Assembly: GCA_943735955.1 (NCBI GenBank)
Contig: OX030963.1
Span: 3,864,158-3,928,157, forward strand
DNA: 64,000 nt
Direction: 5' to 3'
From: Piscicola geometra
Taxonomy: Eukaryota; Annelida; Clitellata; Hirudinida; Piscicolidae
Numbering within the stretch: the first letter of the stretch is position 1; each line of letters starts with the position of its first letter. Of the stretch, positions 17,570 to 34,672 are shown in pieces. A program made the position numbers and the translations under genes. The notes beneath the pieces are model-generated. The model saw only the letters and a program-made list of their open reading frames with translations, was not told where the DNA came from and searched no databases.

Positions 17570-17915
17570 ATACGAGAAAAAAATAAAATAAAAACAATAA
17601 ATAAATAAATAAGATAAAAAAATAAATCAATAACATAAAAAGAATAAACAAATAACATAAAAAGAATAAATAAATAACATAAAAAGAAAAATAAATAACA
17701 TAAAAAGAATAAATAAATAACAAAAAGAATATATAAATAACATTGAAAGAATAAATAAATAACAAAAAAAGAATAAATAATTAACATAAAAAGAATAAAT
17801 AAATAACTTTAAAGGAATAAATAATTAACATAAAAAGAATAAATAACATTAAAAGAATAAATAAACAACATAAAAAGAATAAATATATTACATAAAAAGA
17901 ATAAATAAGTAATAA
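17570..17915. repeat. A-rich tandem repeat (AATAAATAACATAAAAAG)n
   Basis: About 18-bp units with length variants, about 350 bp in all. The Tyr/Phe/Leu ORFs on the minus strand are repeat translations. Confidence 0.9.
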
Positions 17916-18654
17916 TTAGTAAAAAAAGTACTTGAAGAAAAAAACAACAAAAATGGAAAATAGAACACAGCAGCACATAGTTGTTCATCAACACTCCAAC
18001 GCCTTCGATCGCACTAGAGACTCAAGGCGTCTGTGTTTATAAATCAACTTGCAAATACTGCAATGAGGCGCTGCAAAAATGTGAAAAAAATTAATTGAGT
18101 ACTTAATAAATAGAAATTTGTTGAATTGAGAATTAAATAATTGAACAATTTAATCAATTAAAGGCTAAGTGAATGTAAAAAGCTACTAAATTGAGTGCTG
18201 GATGCATGTAAAATATAAAATTTCTGGCCAAACAAATTTAAAAATAGTGTAATGAACGGGGAATTTAATGGGGCAACATCAAAGTGTTTTTACATACACA
18301 TAAGTCTATCTAAATGTACAACATACAGCACTTTTTGTAACTCTATAGTTTTATCGCCACGGTTAATAAAAACAGAAAATTAGTAACAAAAATATTGGTA
18401 ATAAACCGATTATCCGTTAAAAAGTTAACACTTTAAATCAAAGTTTAATCTAATGAATTAACGGTTAATTATGATTATCATGGAATTATCATCAATATTA
18501 TCAATTATCAATATTAACGATTAATTTTAAAAGTGGCAACGAGTCCAAACTCAAAACCCGGATACCCAGCCACCTTACACGTGTATTACCCTACCCAACC
18601 CAACCCGTTACCATCCCTACTTAATCGTCGATACCCAATGTATAATAACATTAC

Positions 18655-19445
18655 AACAGTAATAATTATAATAAATTAATATTAATAATATATAATAAAA
18701 TTAATATTAATAATATATAATAAAATTAATATGAATAATATTGATAATAAAATTATTAATTATAATAATATATAATAAAATTAATTTAAAAAATATATAA
18801 TAAGATTAATATGAATAATAAATAATAAAATTAATTTGAATAGTATTGATAATAAAATAAATAATAATAATAATATATAATAAAATGAATTTTAAAAATA
18901 TATAATAAGATTAATATGAATAATAAATAATAAAATTAATATGAATAGTATATAATAAAATTAATATGACTAATATATAATAAAATTAATATGAATAAAA
19001 TATAATAAAATTAATATGAATAATATATAATAAAATTAATATGAATAATATATAATAAAATTAATATGAATAATATATAATAAAATTAATATAAATAATA
19101 TATAATAAAATTAATATGAATAGTATATATTAAAATTAATATGAGTAATATATAATAAAATTAATATGAATAATATATAATAAAATTAATATGAATAATA
19201 TATAATAAAATTAATATGAATAATATATAATAAAATTAATATGAATAATATATAATAAAATTACTATGAATAATATATAATAAAATTAATATGAATAATA
19301 TATAATAATAATAATATATAATAATATTAATATTAATAATATATGATAATATTAATATATAATAATAACAATAACATTAATATTAATAATATATAATAAT
19401 AACAATAAAATTAATATTAATAATATATAGTAAAAATAATAACAA
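18655..19445. repeat. 25-bp AT satellite array
   Basis: Unit TTAATATGAATAATATATAATAAAA, about 30 copies over roughly 790 bp, more diverged at both edges. Confidence 0.92.
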
Positions 19446-20944
19446 ATAAAGTACTAATAAATATATAATAACATACCAGAAATGTATCCGTTTACAGGGC
19501 TTCTTGTATACGAGCAGCAATCAAAGGTCCTATAACGACGAATAAATATACGCAATCGAGTGATAAATAATGACACAAGTCAAAACAATATCAACACAAA
19601 AACTTCCATAACCTATTTTTAGGCGAGCCCACTAAACCTCTCTCTCATTCAGATACACCTACTACTAAGCCTTTTCCAATCCAAACATCTTCCTTTTTTC
19701 ATCCTTCACCTTGAATATTTTCGAAAACAAATTTTATGAAACCAATTACCACCCATTCCTTTACTCATCTCAAATTGTGTTCTCTCTATTCCCTCTTTTT
19801 TACCGTCTAAAAACATTCTGTTAAATCCAAACCTATCTATTATCATCCTTTTAAGTGTAATTCATTTGTGTGTTTTTAACACTTTTTAAACATTTTTTTA
19901 GAAATGTTTTCTACTTTTATTATTCTAATTTTTCGCTCCTATATTTTTGCTTTTTTTGCCATTTTTGTACCTAGAGGTGAGCTATGGAATATTTTTGATT
20001 TTTCGTTTTTTCTTTCGGAGCCATGAAGATTTGGTATCTTCTTGATGAATCCAACACACGCCCATCTTCACTCCACTTACTGGAGAACCAAAACATAAAA
20101 AATATACATAAATTATTGTTGTAATATATTATATAATATATATTTAAGTGATTTTAAAATCTTACATTTTTCTGAGTGAGTGCTGATTTCAATTTATTAT
20201 ATATATTATCAAGCAGATAATAAAAACATAGCTTCCAAACTCTTCCAAGCTGCTTCTTCTCTTGGGATCTCTTGAATTTGATGAAAGAGCGCTATAGAAA
20301 TTTATTTGATTGATTGATTAGTGAATTCTGGTTGCAGATTTAAACCTCTTAAGATGAGTTGTCCCAAGTATCTAAACGGCACTCATTACCTTCTTACTGG
20401 AGTGAAAACAAGTGATAACAACATTAATTTAAAGACGTGATAAAAAATGTAATCAGTTTAGTGTCATTTAAATAATTAATTTGTTAAGTATATAAAAGCC
20501 TGAGCCTTGATGAGCTATAAATTCCTCTTCATTATTTGCCCAAAGATTTTGAATATTTATAAAACTATTTTCAATTTTAAAATTTTTATTTACTATTATT
20601 TTTTTGTCATCTAAAATTCGGATTAAACAAAACGCAAACAATTTAATCTCCAAAAAGGTTCCATCGAACAAAAGTAGTTATAATTCAAAAGAATGATAAG
20701 AAATAAAATATATAAAAAGAGACTCAACAAGTTAAGGCACAAAAAAATGCAAATCAGGTGTTGCAACAAAACAAAATATTAAATCAAAAAAATAACAAGC
20801 AAAATAAAAATATTTTTTTTGGGGTGAAATATAAGCCATGAAATCATTCCATTACGGAATAAATAAATTAGATAAAATATAAACTAAATAAATCCAAAAA
20901 CCCTATAAAATAAACGTCAATCCAGCAATGACGTCACTATGAAA
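19446..20944. other. Spacer behind the carboxypeptidase gene
   Basis: AT-rich. A SINE 3' fragment at 20284-20323 (AGAGCGCTATAG then a TTGA repeat) is the only recognised element. A 67-codon minus-strand frame at 20468-20671 has no support. Confidence 0.5.
20284..20323 (+). mobile_element. SINE 3'-end fragment with (TTGA)n tail
   Basis: AGAGCGCTATAGAAATTTATT followed by a TTGATTGA run. Near-identical stubs lie at 47350-47388 (+) and 47688-47742 (-, with GCGCTATATAAATGCC). Confidence 0.6.
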
Positions 20945-27333
<6,389 letters not shown>

Positions 27334-27815
27334 TTCTTAACAATTTTTAATCTAATTCATTTAAGTTAGTTAATTTCATTAAAACATTTAATTTGATTAT
27401 ACTCTGTAAATCAAAATGAAAACAAAAACGTTAACAACGGTATTCTGATTCAAATTCAAAAAAGAAAGATATATAAAACACTTTTAAAGAAAATAAGTTT
27501 TTTTAATTTTAAACTAACAAAGTAAAAAATAAATTTGAAAAACTAGTTTTAAATTTTAAAAATTAAATTTACTATTCTATTATTTGACAATGAAATGGGT
27601 TTTAACTACTCCAATGTTATCCCTTAGAAAATAAAAACCGATTTAAAAACTGCAATTCAAAATCTATAATATATTACATATTCCATTTCACAAATCTGAG
27701 ATTTTCTAAAAATTTATGGCTATAAAAAAGAAAGATTGTTTAAATTTACTGGAATAGCTTTAAGAAGGAAACCCTATAATCTGTTTATTTGGAGAAATTT
27801 GAATTATGAAAATTC

Positions 27816-28265
27816 GTATAGATTTTTTGAATCATTTAAAAATACTTTTGAATCATTTAAAAATACTTTTGAATCATTTAAAAATACTTTTGAATCATTT
27901 AAAAATACTTTTGAATCATTTAAAAATACTTTTGAATCATTTAAAAATACTTTTGAATCATTTAAAAATACTTTTGAATCATTTAAAAATACTTTTGAAT
28001 CATTTAAAAATACTTTTGAATCATTTAAAAATACTTTTGAATCATTTAAAAATACTTTTGAATCATTTAAAAATACTTTTGAATCATTTAAAAATACTTT
28101 TGAATCATTTAAAAATACTTTTGAATCATTTAAAAATACTTTTGAATCATTTAAAAATACTTTTGAATAATTTAAAAATACTTTTGAATCATTTAAAAAT
28201 ACTTTTGAATCATTTAAAAATACTTTTGAATCATTTAAAAATACTTTTGAATCATTTTAAAATAC
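27816..28265. repeat. 21-bp tandem array (TTTTGAATCATTTAAAAATAC)n
   Basis: About 21 nearly perfect copies. Because the unit is a multiple of three and lacks stops in two frames, it makes 144- and 164-codon frames that are not genes. It separates the carboxypeptidase gene from the next minus-strand gene. Confidence 0.96.
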
Positions 28266-28301
28266 TTTTTTTAATTATAATTATTATTATAACATCATAA
28301 T

Positions 28302-31187
28302 CTAAGAGCCTATTTTTGCCCCTCTAGAAGCGAGAGCAGAGTCGCAACAAGCAGGACAACAATATGTGGTCACATGGCAGTTCGGACATCGGAAAGAGCT
28401 GGGTCGGAAAGGAGAGCCACACGGACACATGATGGGAGCACCTTTGCTGCACAGGGAACCAGCCTGTTGCTGTTCTTTGCGACAACATGTTTGTTGCTTG
28501 ATGCACTTGTCCGCTCTGTTTTGTGTTTTTTGTGTTGGTGAGCACGGCTTCGGTTCAAGCTTTTCTTTTTCGTTCAATGAATAGTTTTCATCACGATTAC
28601 TTGGTAAGTGCTCTGGCAACGGAATGATATTGCTCGTTGGCTGCATGGAGGGAGGTTCAAAGTCAGGCTTGCACTTCGTTGAAAACTGCGTTCCTTTGTT
28701 CGTTCGCCGTGGCATGGCAGGGGGTTGTTGGACGCTTGGTGGATAGCACACTGAGTTGGGAACATCTGGGTCTATGAAGACGGATAGCTGAGTATCGCTG
28801 AACGTGAGCTGCAGTGGAGCTGTTTTGATGGGCAACAGTTGCGGAAAAGGTGGTGGGTCGTTGTAGCCAGCCATGAATTCTTCCTCCAAGACCTCTGAGT
28901 CTGCCTTCGTCAGTTCTGCTGACTCCTTCGGGATGGATTCAACTCCGTATACACTCGTGTCGAGGATGGCACTTTTGAGCGTCTTTTCAAGAGTTTCTGT
29001 GCGCTTTGAAGGGGCCGAGTGGTCAGAGGGAGGGTAGGGCATGTTGGAGGGTTCGGAAACAGCAAGTTTTCGGTCCAGCAGTTGAAGCCAGTCTGTCAGC
29101 TTGTCTATTCGTTCGTTCATGCTCTCCATCAAGCGCTCGAGGTTCTTCTGATGAAGTAGCAGTCAATTGGTGAGTGTGTGAAAAATAAAACCACCAAAAT
29201 ATAACTCTGCCCTATAGCTTATACAAATCTTTTGAAAAACCCTATTATTTACTAGAATTTTTATATAAAAATGTTAAATTATGATTTTATAATCATTTAT
29301 AGAGAATTAATTGTGGATTTTGTGCGGCTATTAAGTTGCAAACCGTCGCTTGGCACGTTTCCTCGTTGGAAGATTCTCGTTCACCACGCTTTTCTTTTGA
29401 ATAATAAAATATCAATAAGTTAGAAATACATTTTTTATCAAACCTTTTCTATCCTGTTTTATTATTTATTCTAAAAATTATATATCATTATGAAACCTAC
29501 GTCTTATGGGAAGGTACACAGCTTGATCTGAGTAGAAAAGAAACAATTTAAATGTGAATAATACACAAAAACTAAATAATTAGTTAATAAAAAAAACTTG
29601 GAGTAGATACGCATTTTTATTTTATTTTTTTTCCGTTATGATAATTTATACAAATCAATTTCGAATTATGCGTGAAGTTTTGTTTAAAAAAGAACAAAAT
29701 AAAATACATTTATAAAAAAATAAGTATCTTAATATTTTTCAAAAAATTGTTTTATTTTGAGAAAAGACCAAGATTTGGTAAAGACACATGGGCGTATTTT
29801 TCTGTATATTATGTAAAGATATATTTTTTCTGTAAAGATATATTTTGCTTTAAATCAAAAAAAAGTTATGTAAATAAATATTTTTTTGTAAATAACTATT
29901 TTTACTGTGAATAAATATTTATTCTGTGAATGAACATTTGTTCCGTAAATAACTATTTTTTCTTGAAAAATAAAATTGTAATAAATATTTTCTCTTTAAA
30001 TAAATATATTTCAAACAAGTTTTTAATAAATAGTAAGCGTATAATTTATTTCTTTGTGTTTAATGATGCAAACATTTGTTTAACAAAATCAAAATAATAA
30101 AAACTGCCTCCTTTTATTCGGGGCTGGATACGCTCATGGTAAGACATTCACAAGACATTTACTCACATTTGATGTCACAGTGGCTCAAATCTGCCATGAT
30201 TAATTTTACATTTAAAGAATAATTCTTTAAAAACTTTAAAAAAAATTAATGTCAACATTACAGTAAAATTAAATTGACACTATTAACCTTGCTGGTCTGA
30301 AGTATTAAAAGCCTCGTTTTCTATAAATTAGGGTTAGAGAGTGAAATTAATTTTATTTCATTTTTTTATTTTTACAATTAATTTTTACATCGTTTTAGAG
30401 TGTTTTTATGGCATTCTCTACTAGTAACACCAACCGTATGTGAAGTTAGTTTCGCAATCGCCACACCACTCATCCGTCTCTCCATCCTCCCCTCCAATCC
30501 TTCCTTTTTTTCCCATTTTTCTTATTTGATCACATTTCTTCAAAACTTCACTTTTCTGCCTCTTCACCAGCTTCTGCATCCTGTGCACGACTTTCACATC
30601 CTTTTCGAAATAATTTTCAGCAGTAGTTGATGAGGGTTGTTTCTGATTATAGTTCTATATTCCAACCGATGTTCCACTGATACAAAAATGGTCATCACCT
30701 TGTTTATCTCAATCACCTCTTCTAAGTTTCTCACTCTACCCTCATTACTAACGATGCCACATGACCACTACTACTTCCATCATCACCATGACCATAACTA
30801 CCACAACTCCCATCATCATCATCATCACAGCCACCACTGCGACCATTATCATCACTACCGTCACCAACAGCACCTTGCCCCTTTGGCACAAGCATCCATT
30901 CTTCATCCATTTATGACACCTTCTGCACACCTAATTAACGGCGTCATTAAAACATTTACATTAAAATATATCATGATTATCAATAATTTATACCCATTAT
31001 CAAATAATTATATAAAACAATTAATTTTTAAAAATAAATATTTTCTATTAACAACGAGGATTTTTTGAAAATTCGATCTGAAAACCAGCAAAAACAAGGA
31101 TTTCAACTTAGGCTAAATCATTCAACAACATCCAACTTCTTTTCTTGTTCTTTCATCCTCCATTGGATAACTTGTTCTCAGATGTTT
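28302..31187 (-). CDS. Unknown Cys-rich protein with coiled coil and zinc-ribbon-like C-terminus
   Basis: No family recognised. Exons that join in phase: 31187-31137, 30930-30874, 30642-30435, 29393-29344 and 29147-28302 (stop at 28302). The small second exon carries CRRC and CLC pairs. Exon 3 is basic with heptads and ends in a WCGDC motif. The last exon begins with a coiled coil (LERLMESMNERIDKL), has an acidic and proline-rich middle, and ends with CPCG...CPNC...CCPACC, spaced as in zinc ribbons. Exons further upstream are likely; 31620-31399 is an open, splice-bordered candidate. A link to the Cys-rich gene at 31975-34236 is possible, but the phases did not fit. Function unknown. Confidence 0.55.
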
Positions 31188-31974
31188 CTGAAGGGGATGG
31201 TTAGATGAAAAGGAAAAAGGTAAATGAATAGAGATAAAGAATATGATAGACAGAACGGACTATAAAAATGTCACTTGGGTTTTCAGTGTTTGCTGTTCAT
31301 TCTGTTTTTCGGGTTTTCTTCACTTTTACACATTTACGTCAATAAATTCTCTTTTTAGACATTAATGCAGCAAGCGCTTTAATAAAGTTAAGACTATGGG
31401 GGAAACGTGCTAGTCCACACTTGAAGGCTACTTTTAGTTTTGAGGCAAAACCTTTGCCTCGGTGTAGAAAAGTAGGCTTGAAACAAATAAATTGAAACTC
31501 AACGTATGAGACGGTCTTTTCATAATGCGATAATTTAATTAAAAAATTGGATGAGCCGTATTCACTCATTTCTTCTCTTGCAGATACAGCACCCTTGGAT
31601 ATAGGAGCTTGTGCCGGCGCTTAGAAACACTTTAGGGTTATAAAAAATGAGATTCACAGAGACACCGAAAGTGAGACCGTCACACTGCCATTATCTAGAA
31701 AGTCTTTCACACTTTTCTCTCTGAAAATAACACTCGAAACTTGAAATGTTTAGATGGTTTGAATCGTTTAAATTTAAACAAAAGATATTTATAATTAGAA
31801 TTTTTTTTAAACCTTTAAAGTAGTTTAAAGGGGTAGAAGGCGTGGATGGTAGACCCTGTAGTAAATGAGACTGAAATGGACAATGCCCACTTGAAAATAC
31901 AGAAAACAATTCGCTTTGGTTATTAAAATTCGCAATAACTTTCACATATTGGTGAAAAACATCTCTCATGAAGC

Positions 31975-34236
31975 TTAAGAAGGAAGAACTAGAACTAGTT
32001 TGATAGGCTCTTGCGTTGGACAGCGTGCTGTGGCCTGGTTGGCTGGGGTGAGGCAAGCAGGCACCGTTCGATTGGCCTGGCCACACGTGCGTTGAGGGCT
32101 GCATACTGCTTGGTTGTTATTGAGACTGGTCGGTCCAAAAGAGTTCGTATTCGGGCTTTTATCGTCATGACAGTTCTGCGAGTTCCTCGGAACTCCGTGC
32201 AAGAGAGGCATCATTCCCTCAACGGGTTTGCTGATTCGGTGCTTCAGTCTTTCCAGTTCGTATAGGCAGTCGACGGAGCTGAAGTCGTTGTTGTAGACAG
32301 GATCCAGGCAACAGCCCTGTCTGCAACGAGGCTTGACGCAGGAACAACAGTCGCAACAACATGAACCTTTACAACAACATCGATCTTTACAACAACATTT
32401 GCAACAACAAGAGTCTTTGCAACAACTTTTACAACCACATTTACAAGAGCCTTTACGGCTACATGAATTTTTACGACAAACTTTTTTAGAGCATTTACAG
32501 GAGCATTTACAACATTTGCAACAGCAATCTTTGCCCAAATCTTTACAAAACTCTTTAAACCCGCAATCTTTACAACAACAGTCTTTACAACAACAACCAC
32601 AACAATCTTTACAGCAACAACAATCTTTACAGCAACAACAATCTTTACAGCAACAACAATCTTTACAGCAACAACAATCTTTACAGCAGCAGGAATCTTT
32701 ACAACACGGGAAATTACAGCAACATTTACAACAACAAAGCTCATTGCAACAACAATCCCCACAACAACAATCTTTACAACAACAATCCCCACAACAACAA
32801 TCTTTACAACAACAACAATCTTTACAACAACAATCTTTAGAACAACAATCTTTACAACAACAAGATTCTTTACTAGAATCCGACTCTTTCAAATTTGTCT
32901 TCTCCTTTTTATTTTTATTTTTATTTTTCTTTTTCTTATTCTTCTTCTTCTTCTTTTTCTTGTTCCTCCTTTTCCTACTGCCATCACTGGACCTGGAGGC
33001 ACCACTACCACCACTACTACTACGGGAAGAGCTTGATGAGTGGTCGGAACGGGATGAACCCGAAGAAGAAGATTTTTGCGGAAAGGGCATGCAATAGCCG
33101 GGGTAGCAGCCCGGACAACAACAGCAACAAGTGGGGTAGCAACATTGGTCGGAGCAGCAAAAGAATGGAGAACAAGGATAAGCACACGAAGATTCCATTT
33201 GGTTGCTGCTTTCTTGTTGTAATTGTTGAGATTGTTGAGATTGCTGAGATTGCTGAGATTGTTGAGATTGTTGAGATTGTTGAGATTGCTGTAGTTCTAG
33301 ATAGGACGTTCGAGGTCGTTGTTGAAGTAGTTGTTGCTCTTGGCTGGAGGGTGGTTGGTTCAGTTGTTGTTGGTAAGAGGGGCGTCTATGATGCAGAAGT
33401 GGTTGTTGTTGTTGTTGTTGATGACTTGTTTGTTGCTGGTGTAAGGATGATGATAGTTGATGAAGTGAATGTTTTCGATTTTGGAGCACTTGTTGTGAGG
33501 GTGGTTGTGACTTTTGTTGTGGAAGTGGTTGTGATTCTTGTTGTTGAGGAGGCGGTGATTGTTGTTGTGGGGAAGGATGTTGTTTTAAGACTCTTTTTTG
33601 TTGTTGCAGCGATTTCACGTAAGAGGGTCGTTGTTGTGGCAGCGTTGGTGGTGGTTGTTGTTGTTGGGAGAGTGGTGTTTCATACTCAACAGATGGTGGT
33701 GGTTGTTGTTGTGGTTGTTGTTGCGGTTTTTGCTGTTGCAGTTCCTGCTGAGATGAACCGTCCTCTTTCTTGTGTTTGTGTTTCTTTTTCGAATGTAAAT
33801 GACGTCGTTTGCGATGGTGTTTATGTTTTTTTTTCTCCGTCTTCAATTCTTCTTCATTAGATGGAGCCTTTTCTGACACCGACAGCTGAATCTCTTGAGA
33901 TGCTGGGTTGTTGGGTGTGCTAGAAAGCTGTGGTTCATCCAGCGGGAAACTCTCCAGTTTCTCGAAGCTTTTTTTGGGGGGGTTTTCAACTTCTATAGTT
34001 GGATCGCTGCCCTTTCTGGGGTTGTTTGAATTGTTCACGTCGATTGTTTTCCCATAGTGATCTCTTAGTTTCACGTAAAGATCTCTTATTTTCCCGTGGT
34101 GATGCCTTACTTTCCCGTGGTGGGTGTTTCGGTTGCGTTCTGTGAATTGAGTGGCGGTGCTGGCTAAAGTGTTCAGGGAGGATGCTTCGAATGAAGATGA
34201 GGCATTCACCTCAAGACTTGACTGTTGAAGACGCAT
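31975..34236 (-). CDS. Low-complexity protein: poly-Gln, Lys-rich and Cys-run blocks
   Basis: One open frame of 753 codons from the Met at 34236 to the stop at 31975. Order: Ser/Thr-rich N-terminus with HHGK repeats, a Lys/His-rich patch, about 200 residues rich in Gln/Pro/Ser, a QQSQQSQQS run, a Ser/Arg patch, a Lys/Asn run, then about 200 residues of KDCCCC-type 18-bp repeats, and a non-repetitive C-terminus with spaced Cys. The Cys block recalls keratin-associated, metallothionein-like or egg-case structural proteins; no homology is claimed. The frame may be spliced near its end. The complementary Gln-rich frame at 32333-33097 (+) is a shadow of the Cys codons. The non-repetitive ends use mixed codons, which favours a real gene. 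Confidence 0.65.
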   Translation of the reverse strand: MRLQQSSLEVNASSSFEASSLNTLASTATQFTERNRNTHHGKVRHHHGKIRDLYVKLRDHYGKTIDVNNSNNPRKGSDPTIEVENPPKKSFEKLESFPLDEPQLSSTPNNPASQEIQLSVSEKAPSNEEELKTEKKKHKHHRKRRHLHSKKKHKHKKEDGSSQQELQQQKPQQQPQQQPPPSVEYETPLSQQQQPPPTLPQQRPSYVKSLQQQKRVLKQHPSPQQQSPPPQQQESQPLPQQKSQPPSQQVLQNRKHSLHQLSSSLHQQQTSHQQQQQQPLLHHRRPSYQQQLNQPPSSQEQQLLQQRPRTSYLELQQSQQSQQSQQSQQSQQSQQSQQLQQESSNQMESSCAYPCSPFFCCSDQCCYPTCCCCCPGCYPGYCMPFPQKSSSSGSSRSDHSSSSSRSSSGGSGASRSSDGSRKRRNKKKKKKKNKKKKNKNKNKKEKTNLKESDSSKESCCCKDCCSKDCCCKDCCCCKDCCCGDCCCKDCCCGDCCCNELCCCKCCCNFPCCKDSCCCKDCCCCKDCCCCKDCCCCKDCCCCKDCCGCCCKDCCCKDCGFKEFCKDLGKDCCCKCCKCSCKCSKKVCRKNSCSRKGSCKCGCKSCCKDSCCCKCCCKDRCCCKGSCCCDCCSCVKPRCRQGCCLDPVYNNDFSSVDCLYELERLKHRISKPVEGMMPLLHGVPRNSQNCHDDKSPNTNSFGPTSLNNNQAVCSPQRTCGQANRTVPACLTPANQATARCPTQEPIKLVLVLPS

Positions 34237-34672
34237 TATGAAATTTATAAAATCTTCAAAGTTGGTTTTTTCGATTTAAACTTTTGGAATAGTTTCATGA
34301 GAAGAGTTCATTGTACGTATAAAAAACTGTTTGTTCGCTTTTTAAATAAAATTTGAATAATCTAAAAATATTTGTATCGAAAATAATTTGGTTTTACATT
34401 TTTTACTTTTTATTTGTTGATTTGTTTTTTATAACTTTCAAACTAATTCACGTCAGTTTAAATTTTATAATTACAATCATTTTTTTAATTATATACATAT
34501 ATACAAAAAGTAATTTTAAAGTTTAATATGACTAAAAAATATTAACGTTTTAAACTTTTTAATTCTAATACACCCTATTTGTCACTCGAATCCTTTTTTA
34601 AGAAGTCCGGAAAGTTTGGGATTATGATCATACTAGTTTTTAGTTTTAGTTTGGTATAAACGGCAGTTCAGA
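34237..34672. promoter_or_regulatory. Divergent spacer between the Cys-rich gene and Ig receptor 1
   Basis: A 436 bp AT-rich spacer between opposite starts, probably holding both promoters. It has no counterpart upstream of the inverted Ig paralogue. Inferred from position. Confidence 0.35.

Noticed and set aside
27816..28265. CRISPR-like regular repeats
   Set aside because: Units are contiguous without spacers and the genome is eukaryotic.
27736..28300. 144- and 164-codon ORFs with a perfect 7-residue repeat
   Set aside because: A 21-bp AT tandem array is open in two frames by chance of unit length; no other coding signal.
32333..33097. 254-codon Gln/Leu/Ser-rich plus-strand ORF
   Set aside because: Antisense shadow of the Cys-run gene; the minus frame is longer and has non-repetitive ends with mixed codon use.
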